A DNA stretch of 64,000 nucleotides from Cunninghamella blakesleeana (GCA_017871115.1 JAFCIZ010000003.1:931001-995000); one strand, 5' to 3'; counted from the stretch's first letter, positions 12,614 to 26,861 are shown. Numbers and translations: made by a program. The notes: generated from the sequence alone by a model not told the origin.

Positions 12614-13462
12614 ATGATTCTTCCATTAATTAGTTTATTAGGTACATTATTTATTTTTGAAAAAATCATAAATCGATTCAAACAACCCAAAAAAGTACCT
12701 TTATATCTTCGAAAATTTACCGAAGCAAAAGATGGTAACTTTTGGTATGATTACAAGACCAAAAACCCCTTTCTTCAAGAATTGTGCGATCAATATTTAG
12801 TTGTTGCGGTCCCATTAGATGTAGGAGTCATGATATTTGCTAAAGATATTCAAATATTAAAACAACAAGAAGATCAACATGCTATGATCCATACAAAGAA
12901 CATGAAAACACATGAAGCTGCTGAACGGTATGATATATTTAAACGCTTTTTAAAATTCGTGTTATTAAAATCGCCTGAAGTGATTACTATTAATATTCTG
13001 GGTAACATTGAATCATCGTTTGGCCATGGTATGTATATTGCCCAACAAATCTTGGGTCCATTTTGGTCAAATATATTAGTTTTTCATTGGTATGAAGAAT
13101 CAGAACATGGTGTTGTTACAGCAAATCATTTTAAACAACAATATAATATCTTGGTCCGTTTGTTACTTTTCCCATTAGGTATTATTGCATTATCTTTTCT
13201 TTGGTTTTTACCTGTTGGGATGAAATTATTTTATCAGCCTAAAATCGTTTTTCTTCCTTCTACTTATGTTTCCCTCCTTAGCTATGTTGTCATGGCTAAT
13301 ATCGCAATTTTGGTACATATTTTCGATGGTTTACTTTTATGGGTTTTACCTTTTCAGCGTACTCTAACGTACTATCATACCATTAAAGATACCTTTGATC
13401 ATCAAATGAAGCTTCGTAATATCGAATTTGAAATTATTGATAAAGAATCATACCATATTTAA
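12614..13462 (+). CDS. Predicted metal-dependent hydrolase (PF10118-like), membrane-associated
   Basis: A single exon of 282 residues. The motif HWYEESEH (158-165), with further His/Glu residues (GNIESSFGHG, and EDQHAMIHTKN), matches the style of the predicted metal-dependent hydrolase family PF10118, which is mostly bacterial and also found in fungi. The protein has a hydrophobic N-terminus (residues 1-18) and two strong hydrophobic segments in the C-terminal third (about residues 182-202 and 218-243), so membrane attachment is likely. The biochemical substrate of the family is not established. The ATG follows an A/T-rich leader; no intron is needed. The family call is from motif recognition. 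Confidence 0.65.
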   Translation: MILPLISLLGTLFIFEKIINRFKQPKKVPLYLRKFTEAKDGNFWYDYKTKNPFLQELCDQYLVVAVPLDVGVMIFAKDIQILKQQEDQHAMIHTKNMKTHEAAERYDIFKRFLKFVLLKSPEVITINILGNIESSFGHGMYIAQQILGPFWSNILVFHWYEESEHGVVTANHFKQQYNILVRLLLFPLGIIALSFLWFLPVGMKLFYQPKIVFLPSTYVSLLSYVVMANIAILVHIFDGLLLWVLPFQRTLTYYHTIKDTFDHQMKLRNIEFEIIDKESYHI

Positions 13463-14363
13463 TTATTTTTTTTATAAAAATTTATTCGCGTTTGTATATG
13501 TTATATAAATATGTACTTTATGTATATGTATATAGAAAAGACTTTATTTTTATATAAACAATCTTTTTTTTAAAAAAATCAAATAATAATAATGTACACT
13601 TTATTAAACTATAAAAAAGTGTACTAAAACTAAATATTAAGAGTGTACGTTGTCTATAGTACATAAAAAATATATAATAACAATAACAAAAACTATAGTA
13701 TTAATTAATAAGCTAAAAATAATAATAATAAACTAAATAATATAGAGCTTTGAGTTAAAAAAATAAAGGAAAACAAAACAATAAAATAAGAAAAGGCATA
13801 AAAAAATTGATTTGACTAAATAAACTTGTTCGGTTTTTATCTTAATATAAAAAATATACCTTATTAACAAAAAAGAACTTATCACAATGAATACGATTAA
13901 AGCATAAAAAAAATAAGATTTCTTTAATGAAAATAAGGATAAAAAAGGCTTTAAAATAAAATTTAAACATTGCTACTTTTTTTAATCTGAAAATTTGCTT
14001 TTTTTTCTCTTTTTATTGAATTTCCACTTTTTTATTTTTAAAAACGACCACTTGCAACCAAACCTCCTTAATGCGACTGGATATGGAATTAAATATTGAG
14101 AACCAGAATGCGGCCAAAAATTGTACTCAGCTCATCGTTTGATGAATATTATACTAAGCGATATCTAATTAAGATCCCATGTAACTGCAAAGTCTTTTAT
14201 TGCCAAAAATGCATATTACATGTCATTAATTCCTGATACATTATATTCAAGCCCACCTTTAAGTTCAATAAATAATTTTGAAAGCAATAAACATATTATG
14301 CAAACCTTATATTATAAAGTATAATTAGAATAATAAAAAATCAAATAAACTGTACCAATCGAT

Positions 14364-14397
<34 letters not shown>

Positions 14398-15552
14398 TGT
14401 GTGTGTATGTGTGTGTATGTGTGTGTGTATGTGTGTGTGTATGTGTATGTGTATGCTGATGTTTATAGATTTTTCTCAACTTGTTTACATCTAAAGGAAT
14501 AGAGAAGATTATGTGTTATAAGCAATAGTTCCAGAAACTTTATGTCAATGCTGAAACGAGTGTATCCGTTTTTTCATTTTTTTTTTTAAAAAAAAAAAAG
14601 AGAGAGAAAGCTAATAGATTCTTTTATTAAAATAAAAAAAAATTATAATTTTTTCAAAAAAACGAAATTAATACTTGCTTTTTTTTTTTTAATAAAAAAT
14701 AAAAATCCTAATTACTTATATATATACATTTGAGATAATAATTAATTTTCCATTACACTTTGTACTTAGCAACACTATGTACTAATGTATTATGTCAATT
14801 AGATTTTATCTTTTAAGAAAAATTAATATATATATATATATATATTTATATATAGATCGAATATCATCATTTGGGTAATTTTCCAATCCATTAAATAATA
14901 CATAAAGGCCATAACCTTGTAATTATTACCTATATACCCTATTTATTACAAAAAAAAATATGCTAGTATGTAGTTAAATTGATCTATCAATATTCCATAT
15001 TTGGAAAGTGGCTAGAACCCAATTGCAAATGATAACAAAAGTGAATAGATACTTTCATTTGATTTTTTTTCTTTATGGTGCCTCTGTTTTGTTTAAATTT
15101 TATGTATTTTATTTAATTTTGTTGATGATAAATAACATTATCAAAAGAAAAAAAACCTACCTAAAAATAGAGTACTTAAAAAAATCAACCTGATCAACTG
15201 AGATTTAAAAAAAGTGAAAAAAAAAAAATCACTTCCGCTGCTCCTTTTTCCCTTTAATTTTTTTTCGAACATTTTTTCTTTTTGTTGTTGTTTATTATTT
15301 ATTATTATTATTATTACTATTATTTATTAATAAGAATATTATAATTTGTTTATAATAAATAAAAGCTACTCTAGAAACAACAATAAAACAACAACCAATA
15401 TTAAAAAAAAAACAACTACAATTATATATTTTTTTTAAACATAATATTATTTGCACTTTTTTTTTCTTATTATTTTTAAAAAAACAAAATATATAGTAAT
15501 ACATATTTACATACACAATAATAAACATATATACATATTAGAATAAAAAAGA
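13463..15552. other. Long intergenic region, no gene recognised
   Basis: About 2.1 kb of AT-rich sequence between two plus-strand genes, containing the TA/TG microsatellite listed separately. A short stretch at about 14045-14160 is less AT-rich but gives no sustained frame. The frames at 15008-15193 and 15295-15528 are low complexity and have no support. Confidence 0.5.
14367..14455. repeat. (TA)n(TG)n compound microsatellite
   Basis: About 14 TA units run directly into about 60 bp of TG repeats interrupted by TATG. It is the longest alternating purine-pyrimidine tract in the window. Confidence 0.9.
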
Positions 15553-16303
15553 ATGATAAATGAAGATGAAGTTTTAAATTCAGGATTTCTTGATCCAAGC
15601 TCCTCTAAATTTATGATGGATACTTCTTTACGAACACCAGCTTTTACCACGCCACTTTATAGTTCTCAATTTGAAACCGAAGAAGAAGATCCTTGGGGTA
15701 GCATTGCGGCTTTTGATCCCGTGGACGATATAAGACAACACTTGACGACAACTAATATGTCATCCAATGCCGTAGATGAAGAAATTCTTGAAGATGGTCT
15801 TACCTCCGCTAGTGTTTTAAGTAAAATAAAATGAGATAAAATAGATATGATATATATACTACTTAAATAAGATAATATACTAATCAAAAATATATATTAT
15901 CTTTCTATTAATTACTAGTTGGCATTGATTTACCCGAAATTTATGATAGAGCTTATATCCGGACACATCCAACTGGAGACAAAGTGGCTTTGGAATCTTT
16001 CAATAAAATACTCGAAGTAGCAAACCTATCACCACGTACTAATGATCAAGTAAGATATATGATTATAGATATAAATATCGATATATAAATAGTGAAGAAA
16101 TGGAAAAATATTGATGTAAACTTTTTAATTTTAAATAGATTAGATCATTGATAGTACCTTCTAATGCTATATATGTGACGCGTAATGAGTTCAATACCGG
16201 GATTGCTTTAATAGCTTGTGCACAAAAAAATATGGGTAAAATCTAGTTACACATATATTCAAATACCTGTCAATTATTTATGATTTAATTACTAATATCA
16301 CTT

Positions 16304-16338
<35 letters not shown>

Positions 16339-18716
16339 CGATTACTCTTAAATTAGAAATATCACTATTGACTGTTTATCAACATAGAAATGGTAAATAA
16401 AGAAAAAATAAAAAATAAAAAAAAAGAGATTAAATGAAATTAACGATTATTAAGTATTTACTTGTATATATTACTTTACTTTATTAATAGACTTACCGCT
16501 TCCAATGTTATCTAACCTTGATTCGCTTAATATTCCAAAACCAAACAACATTATGATACCCGAAGAAAAACCAAAAAAAAGCCGAGCGATAGTAGATGAC
16601 CCATGGCGAACAACAACAACAAATGCAACGATTACTTCTTCATCACAATTACCAATCAATGATACAATAAACAATAACAATAACGACAATACTATATATG
16701 ATATCAGTAATAATAATAATAATAATAACCATAGCAATCATAATCATATGGATAACCCCATCAACCCCGCTTCAGCTTCATCCACCATTATAGCCTCTTC
16801 CTCACCACCTATGCCATCTTTTCCTGAGCCTAAATTATCCGCCACTAAATTAAACACAGAACATTGGTTTAACGATTTAGATTATATCAAAGTAATGACA
16901 GCTCCAGAAAAGGAAGGATTTATTTTTAAACATGTGAATTATATTGTGGAAAGTCAACATAGATCAAGTTTAGTCTTACGTCGATATAGTGATTTCTACT
17001 GGTTGTGGGAAGTTTTATTAAAAAGATATCCTTTTCGTTTGATACCCAACTTACCTCCTAAAAAAATTGGTGGACGTAAGTTATATATACATATATAAGA
17101 AGAATAAACAAATAAATAATAAATAAAATGAGCTTATGTAGAAATATATATATATATAATTCTTATATATTTATTCATTACTATTATTATTATTACTTAT
17201 TTATTAATGAATGTAGGCGATGATACATTTTTAGAACATCGTAGACAAAGATTATCAATTTTTATTAATTGTATTGCAACTCACCCCACTTTAAAAAAGG
17301 ATATAATTGTTGAAGCATTTTTAACCGAACCTTCGGTAAGTTTTATAAATATATATAAAAATAGATAAATATAAAATATGAACTACATGTATCAACTTTT
17401 ATTCATTACCTCGTAATTTTAAATATTCATAATAATAACTAGGAATTTCTTGCTTGGCGTCGTGGAAACCCACCTGTTGTAGATGAAGAATTTGTACGTA
17501 TTAATGAAAATTTAAATCAGGATGAAATAGTGGATTATATTCCTCGTGATTTGGATAATAGATTAGAACATTTAAACAACATTTTACCACAATTATTAAA
17601 TTATTATCAAGCTATGTATGACGCAATGAATAATATGACACAATTATATCAATCTCAAAAAAAGGAATTTGATAGATACAGTGATGCTTTAAAGTAAGTT
17701 AGTTTTAAATGGACTATATATAGAAAATTGAATATATTAATTACTTATATTGCTTATTTTCATTATTCTCTTTATTTAATTTTATCACCTAGTTCCTTGG
17801 GGGAATTGGAAAAACAATGTTATATACCCGGATGTCGTGCTTGTGAACATGTAGTACGAGGATATGACTCTGTAGCAAAGTATATGAGACAATCTGGAAC
17901 AATTTTAAATGAAGAATCTATAGCAACAATTGATGGTATTATGGTTCGTTTAAAAAGACATTTTGATACCCTTCTTGCCTTCAAGGTAATAATTATAATA
18001 ATTATAACAATAATAAAAATAATAATTATAACAATAATAAAAATAATAAAAATAATAAGAATAAATGTTTTTTATTAATAATAATATGATAGGATACAAT
18101 GGAGCGTCGAGCTAAATTAGCAGTTAACCAAATTGATACCCTTTCCAAGAAAATTTATAACAATCGAGCCAAAGTAAACCAACATCGTGGTGTACCTGGA
18201 TTAGAAGCCGATGTTGCAAGATTAGATGAGATGATTCAAACAGTAAGTGGATATATAATAATAAATGTATTTATATTATTGATGACCCAAAATATATTAT
18301 TTTTATTAATTGACCTATATCTTTTTTATTATTGCTATTATTACTATTATTACTGTTACCATTATTACTATTATTTTTATTATTTTTATTATTTTTATTA
18401 TTTTTATTATTTTTATTATTATTATTTATTATTATTTATTTATTTATTATTATTATTATTTATTATTATTATTTATTATTGACATTATTATTTTCAGGAT
18501 CAAGAAAAATTAATATTTCAACAACGTCGCGAATTATTCATTCGGTATTGTTTAACAAGCGAATTAACCCTTATTCATAAACAACAAGCATTTATATCAA
18601 CTTTATATCAAAAATATGTTCATGAAAAATTAATCTTCTCTCGTCGTACAGTGGACAATTGGAAAGCTTTAGAGGTATTAGTTTGTAATATGCCTGATCT
18701 TCAAGAATTTGATTAA
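15553..18716 (+). CDS. MVP1: Sorting nexin Mvp1 (SNX8-type PX-BAR protein)
   Basis: Ten exons: 15553-15820, 15919-16049, 16139-16235, 16357-16392, 16491-17075, 17217-17335, 17443-17693, 17793-17985, 18093-18242 and 18498-18716. All are GT-AG and in frame, giving 682 residues. The N-terminal part contains an EH-like helical segment (exons 2-4) and an Asn-rich linker. The PX domain (about 310-410) has the phosphoinositide-binding RRYSDFYWL motif and the proline-rich NLPPKKIGG loop. A BAR-type helical region follows (about 430-675). Mvp1/SNX8 coats endosomal tubules and returns cargo to the Golgi or plasma membrane. Exon 4 is only 36 nt and is preceded by a T22/A15 palindrome inside intron 3. 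The intron ending at 18497 has a long TTA/TTTTTA repeat. Confidence 0.92.
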
Positions 18717-19763
18717 ATTACCAACGAACAAATCTTTACTATTCGTACACATACCACTGTTTATTATCATTATTATTGCTATTATTATTGTTATCATTAT
18801 ATTAAAAAAGAATATGAAAGAGGGTAACATAAAAAATGAGTGATAACAAATATATCATTTTTTGACCAATATATACATTTATAAATGGTAACAAAAATTA
18901 TAAAATTAAAAAGTAAAAAATATATCATATATTTATTCTGCAAATTTATATATTTATACAATGTTTTAATTTTATTTTCAAATTTTTAAATAAAGCAACA
19001 TTAAGTATTTAGGATATAAAAAAAAAAATATTTTTTTTCATTTCTTTAATAGAATTATATATATTTAAAAAAAGAGGCAGTTAAATACAGTAAGAGTACA
19101 CCATAAATATAACTATTTTTGGGGCCAATGTATAAAACAAACCAATACAGAACTTTTTTATAAGCTTTCTATGATCTAGTTAGCACCTTAAATAAAATAA
19201 TATGGTAGAGGATTAAAAAAAAAATAAGAGACTTCACTCCCTTACTTAACAATGTCTTTTTTACTACATATAATATAAACTACTAAAAAACAATTGTTTA
19301 ACAATTTTACTTTAGAATATTTAATACTCAAGACACCAAGACTGGACACTGATGGATGGAGAATAGGAAGTCGATCATTACTTTGACAAAATAAATATTT
19401 GATAAAAGAAATTGAAGACATAATACAGAATAAACAACAGTAGGATAAAATAAATAACAAGTACAAATTATCTTATTAATTATTTAAAAGGTTGAATAAT
19501 AAAAATAATAAGGTAATAATATGATTTTAATAGCTGATAGACGAAATAAAAGCAATAAATTTATTATAAATAAGTTTCCGTTCTGTTTTTATTATTAATA
19601 ATAATAGACGTATAATATATATATATATATATTTATAAATAATATTTTTTTAAAAAAAAATATAATGAAAAGAAAAAAAAACTATGTACAAGTTAGATAT
19701 ATTATACATATACCCCAGGTAAATTTATATATATTCACAAAATAAAAAAGTAAAAAATAGAGA
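18717..19763. other. Convergent intergenic region, 3' flanks of MVP1 and RasGEF
   Basis: This lies between two convergent genes. It is AT-rich, with a TA tract at 19614-19632. A 74-residue frame at 19242-19466 has no recognisable features. Confidence 0.5.
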
Positions 19764-21500
19764 TTATAAAGGTTTTAGTAACGATGATAAATAAGATTCA
19801 CATTGAGGATCGGTATAACAAGAAGCAATGGAAGCAATTCTTTTTTCGATGATATCAGCGACTTGATCTAATGTAGTTGCATTATTATTAGAATGTTTTG
19901 AATGATGATGATTATGACTTAAAAAGGAAGTAGGAAATGGTGAAGAAAAAAAAAAGGATGTATTTAAAGCAGATGATAAAGAAGTAGAAGAACCTATATT
20001 ATTATTATATTGTAATGATGATAAACCATTTGAATGCGGTGGTGGTGGTGGTGGCAAAGATGATGATGATAGATGATGATTTGAGTGATCTTGAAGTGTC
20101 ACGTTATTGGAAGAAAAAGAAGTCCTTGTTGAATCAAATATATTTGATAGTCGATGATGAGATAAAAATGGCTTTGTTTCTAATTCCACTGAAAACCAGT
20201 AATGCCCTGTTGTGTAATGCATGATTTTAGAGACATAACGTGATAATCCATAAAATTTTGAAAAATAAACCAAATCCTCTTCATCATTAATAATATCGTG
20301 CTGCTGTTGGATAGAAGGATGAGAATGATTATCTTGATGTTGTTGTTCTTTATAAAATGAATCATTTTCCATTAAAAATGTAATATCTTTTAAAACCACT
20401 GGAAAAAAAGGTAGGGTTGGTAAAGAGGAAGAATAGGTAGAAGTTGATGTAGTTGCTGATGCTGAGTAGGAAGATTCTTTAATTGATAAAGTAAAAGAAG
20501 GAGATCGTTTTTTTTGTTGTGGGAGAAATAATCCAGGATGTAATCCACCTTCTTGTAAAGCTTGGCGATAAAATGACATATTATGGCTAACATCCACTAG
20601 TTTTTTTAATACATCAAAAGTAAGCTGATCACGGCTGGGTAAAGATTGCCATACATCTTCTATTTTTTGAACTGGATTGGATAATAATCCCATAGTTAGA
20701 ATCATAGAGGTATGAAAATTATTCCATTCAAGGCATAACTATAGTTAAATATAAAGGAAAACGGAAGATTAATTTAAATAAATGTAAAAGATTTTAAATG
20801 TATATTACCTTTATATTATTTCATATTATTTTTGCTTTAGTTTTAATAATTATTTACCTTTGCTATTTCAATGAATTTACGAAGTATAGAACGTTTATGC
20901 TTAGTAGACTTAGTTGTAGCTAATTCATGTATGACCCAATGATTCAGCTATAACATATATATATGAATCAATGTTTATTGTCATTCATTTTTTAAATCCA
21001 TTTTTATTACTTTTTAATTAAACATAATTATTATTTATTTATTTATTTATTTTTTTACCATATTTGCTCTTTTTGTTAAAATCCCAATAAAGTCTTCTTT
21101 CAATTCCAATTCCTCCAATGAAAGATCATTATATTGACAATGGCGCCAATGACCATCCAAATAGTCATATGATTTCATTTGTTGAAATAAATAATAATCT
21201 GCCAATGTTAAATATTTTGCTACTTCTTTTGTATCTAAGGATAATAAAGGACTTGTACCAATAGAATAATGATGGTTATTAATCTGATGATGATAATTTG
21301 GATGAGGTATAGGGTAGACAGGTGAATCAGGCGGAGTTTGACTGTTGTTATTGTTACTATTATTATTATGAATAGAAAATAAACTTCCTGAACCAGAAGG
21401 CCGCCTTAATGATAATGGAGGTGTAGTAGGTGCAAAACCAATTTGATGCGATGAAGAAGATGGTTGTAAGTTATATATAGATTGATAATATCGATATTTC

Positions 21501-21543
<43 letters not shown>

Positions 21544-23475
21544 GTACATTAATTAAATATAAAAAAAATAATCCTTTGTATATATCTATATATAATCCTA
21601 TATCTTTTATATTATAATAATAATAATAATTAATATTATTATAATTACTTGGTTATACATGGCATCTTTAATCATTGTTGCTTCTGTTACAAAACCAGCT
21701 TTAATCATATCTAAATCACAAAATGATTCCAATCTGTCATGTAATGAAATGTCACCAAGAAAATCACGAAACTGTAATTTAATCCATCTTGTTAATACAT
21801 TTAATACTCTAATATATAAAAGTATATAAAAATAAAGATAAAGATCAATTAGCCAATTAATTCTATTATATATATATATATATATATTAAAATGATTCTT
21901 TGCATGATTTTTTTTTTATTTATTTACTTGACTTGAATTCTTTTCTGCCATTGTTGAAAATAGTATTCATGACCAGGAGCAGGTTCTAAATGAAATCGAT
22001 CAATAAGACTATATAATAATTCTTGTGAAGTTGTAAAACTTGGATGATTTGAAAGAAAAGTATCAACAAAATCAAAATCTAACGTTCAAATATAAAGCAA
22101 TAAGAAAGACAAAAATAAATAGACATGGTCCATCGTTAATTAGATATATATTTCACCAAGTTATTTTATATATATATAGCTTTTTTTTTTTTCTTTTTTT
22201 TTTTTTACCTTGAGGAGACTCATCTGCTAATTTTAAAAATAGTTGCTCTTTTGTTGCAGCTACAATTTGTGATTTTCCATGAATAATTTCTAACAACATG
22301 ATTCGTTTTCCATTTTGACCATATACATTATAAATAAAAGAACCATCCTTTTTTCTTGATTTTTGAGGTTGATTTGGAGGGTGTTTAGGAGGTGGAGAAC
22401 CACTTAATTGACGTATAGATAACGAAGATTGATGGATATAGCTGTTACTATTATCATTATTATTATTATTATTATTAATATTATGCTGATAGTTATCCAT
22501 TGAATTATTGTTACTGCTATTGTTATATGTTGATTGAGCAGAATAATATGAAGAGTTGGTAGTAGGAGATCTAAGGGAAGCATTAGAATGAAAAGTATGA
22601 GTTGAATGAAAAGATATGGGAGAAAGCATCAATTGTTGTTTATTGTCATCTTGTTCATCATGGTCTACTGTTTGATCTTGATCTTCTTGAAAAAAATAAG
22701 GATCATCGTAATAATGAGCATTTTCTTTTACTGATGTATCCGTTTTATTATGCTGCTGTAGTGTATTAGGTATAGGAGAAGTTAATGGAGAAAGAAGAGT
22801 AGACATGGTTGAAATAGAACAGTGTTTTAAAGTGGTTGTATTTTTATAATTAGAAGAGAAAGAGGAAGAGAAGAAGGAGGAAGAGGAGTTATCATAATAA
22901 AAGGAGTCATATTGCCTATCAAGTAGATTTGTCTTTTTAATGTGGGCAGGCAAGTAATAATAAAAAAAAAAAAAATTAAGGGGGGGGGGGGGGGTGGAAG
23001 AAAGAGAAAGAGAAATTAAGTAACTTTTTATTATATTTTTTTATTTTTTTTTCCTATTATGGCGTAGGAGTTTAAATGTTTTAAAAAATATGAAATATAC
23101 CTCCCCTTCTTTTTTTTTATTATTATGATAACTTACATTATTTTGGCAATAGTTATTTTCATTATTACATTTTTTAGTAAATAGATCACGTATAGAGTTT
23201 TTATATTGAAAGAATGTTGAAGTTTTTATAGTGTTTTTTTTTTCGATTGATTTTTTTTTTTTATTAATGAATTTTTTTATTATCCATTTATAACACACTA
23301 TAATAAAAAAGTAATAATCATGATGTTCATTATTAATCAGTTTGATTTTGATGTTTATTTTTTAATATAATAATAAATTTACCTTTATCTATTTTTTTGA
23401 TGGATACTTGGTTTCTAATAAAAATAAAATCAAGATTTAATAAAAAGTATAATATATTACCAAGATTTATTCACT

Positions 23476-23512
<37 letters not shown>

Positions 23513-24299
23513 AATTCGTTCCAATTGACAACTTGTTTGTTCTATTTTTAAATCATAATTATTTCTCATTAGAACAAGAAAAAAAGAAAAAAAATTTTAT
23601 AATGTATTATTATTCTTTACCATCATGATAGACAACAAGTGCATCAATTAATCGATCCGCATGATGAATTAATAGCAACTATGTTATAAAAAATAAAATA
23701 AAACACCAGTTTCAAAATGATGTATATAATAAATAAGGATGAAGTAAGGATAAAATAAGGGTGAAGGAGAGAAAGAGAAAGGGAAAGAGAGTAAAAAGAT
23801 CAAGTTATATTTTAAATAACAATTATTACTAAAAAAGGAGAAGGTATGGAATCACTATCTTTTTTATATATATTTTATTATTTTACCTTGTGTTGATGAA
23901 AATAAGGTGATTGCTGTTGTAAAATGCTTTTTTTAAATTCTTGAATAGATTCAATAAATAAATTTAATTCACTTTTAATTATATAATGTGTTTTCTTTTG
24001 AAATATATTACTATTATTAGTATTGGATAATAGTTTAGAATGAATTAAATTACAAAGTGTAAATGATAATTTGTCTATAGTAATTTGAAAATCAAGGTTT
24101 GATATATCATTTGGTTCGATAGATATAATTGTTTCTATAGTTGCTATTAAGTTGCTCCACCACTAAATATAATTGATTGATAGGTACATTAAATGAATAT
24201 GTATTTTTCGAATATTTTTTTTTTTTAATATGTATGTATATACATATATATTTAGATACGTACCTGATCATTTAATATGTAGCTTTCTTTTTCAATCAT
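19764..24299 (-). CDS. Ras guanine nucleotide exchange factor (Cdc25-type RasGEF)
   Basis: Twelve exons on the minus strand: 24299-24264, 24162-23887, 23678-23621, 23541-23508, 23414-23383, 23297-23137, 22932-22209, 22078-21928, 21808-21649, 21499-21059, 20947-20858 and 20738-19764. Together they encode about 1045 residues. RasGEF_N lies at about 441-545 (HPSFTTSQELLYSLIDRF, then LTRWIKLQFRDFLGD). The catalytic RasGEF domain starts at about 630 with DTKEVAKYLTLADYYLFQQM. It continues through LNHWVIHELATTKS, FYRQALQEGG and VVLKDITFLMENDSF, which are recognisable CDC25-homology boxes. A Ser/Asn/Gln-rich linker fills exon 7 and a poly-Pro/His/Ser insert lies near the C-terminus. It would load GTP on Ras at the plasma membrane or endomembranes. 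No SH3 domain was seen. The acceptor of exon 7 (AAAAAG-ACA) was chosen for frame and is the weakest junction. Confidence 0.85.
22980..22994. repeat. G15 homopolymer in a RasGEF intron
   Basis: Fifteen G in a row on the plus strand in very AT-rich surroundings. On the transcript it is a C15 run in the intron between exons 6 and 7, followed by a U-run. Confidence 0.9.
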
Positions 24300-24945
24300 T
24301 ATTACAATTATTATTATTATTATTATTATTTAAAATGAAGTAAAAAAAAAAAAAAAAAGATTTATAAAAAAAATACAAAATACAAAAGATGAAAGAAAGA
24401 AATATATAAAAAAAAAAAAAAAGAATAATAACCTCAATAGAGATGAAGAATCATTACTTTATTTTTAAACAAGCCAATCATTATTCTGCCCACACAAATC
24501 CAAATAATTCAAAAGTTCCCCTTGGTTTAAATCTATAGATCCATTTTAATACAAGTCAAGGAGGGATGAAAAGCAGTTTAACCCCGAGTAATACCATTCT
24601 ATTTATTATTATAATATTACTATTATAATAATATAATAGTGTACAATAATAATACCAATACTAACCAATTGTAATATAAATGCCATATATATATATATAT
24701 ATATATCAATTATCTATTTACGTATGTCTTTTTTTAAAAAAAAAACAAAAAAGAGCCATAAAAAGTAAAATGGCAAGTAAATTGGCGCTCCGCAAAAGTT
24801 TATTTAATTTTTTATTTTTCTCAAGCTTCTAATTTTTTTATTTCTCTTTCCTTTTTTTTTATTTTTCCTTTCCTAGATCTTTATTTTTTTTAAAACTACA
24901 TTTTTAATCTATATATGACGAAACCTGAATGAATTGATTTATATA
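24300..24945. promoter_or_regulatory. Divergent promoter region, RasGEF / glycosyltransferase
   Basis: 646 bp between two divergent start codons. It contains ATT repeats and poly-A near the RasGEF start, a less AT-rich middle part (about 24475-24600), and CT-rich tracts (about 24820-24885) ahead of the glycosyltransferase start, a common feature of fungal promoters. No specific site was assigned. Confidence 0.4.
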
Positions 24946-25875
24946 ATGAATACTCATCATGCACTTATTTGCATAATATTACTTGTATCTTTTCTTACTT
25001 TATATTATATTCATAATTTATCTATACATGGAGATCCAAAAACATTTTCTTCACCTTCTTCTATAGCTTATGAACAACTATTACCACAAGACATAGCCAC
25101 AGCAGCTAATTATAATAATACTAACAATAATAACACAACACCATTCTTTTTAAATAATAATAATATAAGCCATCCAGCTTGGCTATGCGATTGTTTTCAC
25201 TATGATTCACCTATTCCTTTATTACTAAGAGATACTCCCATCCCACAACCTTTACCAGTAATAGATGGGCAAGACATTCCTTTAATAGAACTTAATCCAT
25301 CATTAACCCCACCCAATGACCATATTATGACCATTATCAACAATAACTTACAATACCCTAAAACGTTACTGTTAACCGTAGCTCATTATGGAGTTCGCCA
25401 CTATGTCTATAATTGGATCCACTCTTTACAAAACACAAACGAAGATAAATTTGTCATTGTTTGCTTGGATCCTTATTTATATCGTCATTTAATCAAAGCT
25501 GGATATCAGGATCATGCTTTTCTTTTACCAAAACAGTGGAAATATTATGATTATGATTATACTATTAACGACAACAATAACAATTCACACGTAGAAAAAA
25601 AAATCATGCATGACGATCAGTGGTATATGTTTACAAAAACCGTTGTTATACAGCATATTTTAAATTTAGATATCTCTGCTTTTTATTCAGACGTGGATGT
25701 GATATGGAACCGACCTAGAACAAGGGAATATGTACGCACTTTAATGGATATTCGTGTAGGCAAAACTCACGTGGTCTTTTTACAAGAGGGTTTCCAGCAA
25801 CAAAATGTGAACACTGGGTTTTTTTTAATGCGACCTACACCTATTATGCAACGACTTGTATCAGATACTATTTAT

Positions 25876-25907
<32 letters not shown>

Positions 25908-26348
25908 TGATAAGGATCAAAATGATGATAAAATCATATTGACACAGCAAATGGCTTTTAATAAAGCTTTGTCTAAATTAAATCTACATTCGACCACTTC
26001 CAATGTTGTATTATTAGATTTATTTTATTTTTCTCATTTTGATGCCTATTTTAATCAACGGCTACATGAAAAACTTGATTTAAATCCTTATATAATCCAT
26101 GCCAATTCTTTGGTAAGTAAATAATAATACAAAACTGTACAAGGAAGAAAAAGGAGGAAAATAAAAATAAAAAAAAAAAAAAAAAAAAAAGAATATTATA
26201 ATCATCGAATGATTTTTAATTTTCTTTCTTTCTTTTTTTTTTTTTTTAATAGGTTGATCATGAAAAAATAGAAACATTGAAAAAAAATGGATTATGGTAT
26301 GTTGATGAAACGTGGTTACAATCTGTAGATCGATTAATAAGTGTATAA
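24946..26348 (+). CDS. Type II membrane glycosyltransferase with DxD motif (PF03407-like)
   Basis: Two exons (24946-26112 and 26253-26348) give 420 residues. The N-terminus is a signal anchor (ALICIILLVSFLTLYYI, about residues 6-22), so the enzyme should be a Golgi or ER type II membrane protein. The catalytic part shows YSDVDVIWNRP (DVD at 249-251, metal and nucleotide-sugar binding) and NVNTGFFLMRPTP. That pair is typical of the nucleotide-diphospho-sugar transferase family PF03407, which includes plant xylosyl- and arabinosyltransferases (GT77). A CAG run encodes nine to ten Gln (about 25880-25903) within the domain. I chose the ATG at 24946; a frame extends upstream but has no earlier ATG. 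The sugar and acceptor are unknown. Confidence 0.78.
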
Positions 26349-26861
26349 GTAGATATATTTTTATATCAACGTATATAGTTTTCTTTTTGTTTATTTATTT
26401 ATTTTTATAATTTATTTATTTATATATATCTATATCTATATATATTTATATAATTTTGTTCATATCGTTTTTTTTTCTTTTATTTATTTATTTAATCCTG
26501 TACTTTTACCATATTTGAAATATAATCATATATTTATTTATTTTTTAAAACGGAGTTACCATAAAAAACTATAAAATAAAATAAAAATAGATTTATGAAT
26601 CCATCTTTCTATTTCCAATAATATCTATCAAATAGATCCAATCGTTTGGAATTATATTAAAACCTAGGATTCTTTGATAAATAAAAAGCAAGGCAAGTAG
26701 AAAGCATATATAATAAAAAAAGAATGGACGGGCATTTAAATTTAAATTTAAATATAATTAGTTTTTTTTTTAAATTTTCCGTTCTTTTCTTTTTTCTTTT
26801 TTAAATATACACTTTCTATTCCACCTATTTTTTCAATATTACATATCCAACAATAAATAGC
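26349..26861. other. Intergenic, terminator of glycosyltransferase gene and UAP1 promoter
   Basis: 513 bp, AT-rich, with TTTA repeats. A CT-rich tract just before the UAP1 ATG (about 26760-26850) resembles other promoters in this window. Confidence 0.45.

Noticed and set aside
18310..18580. Frames rich in I, Y, L and F
   Set aside because: Translations of a TTA/TTTTTA repeat within an MVP1 intron.
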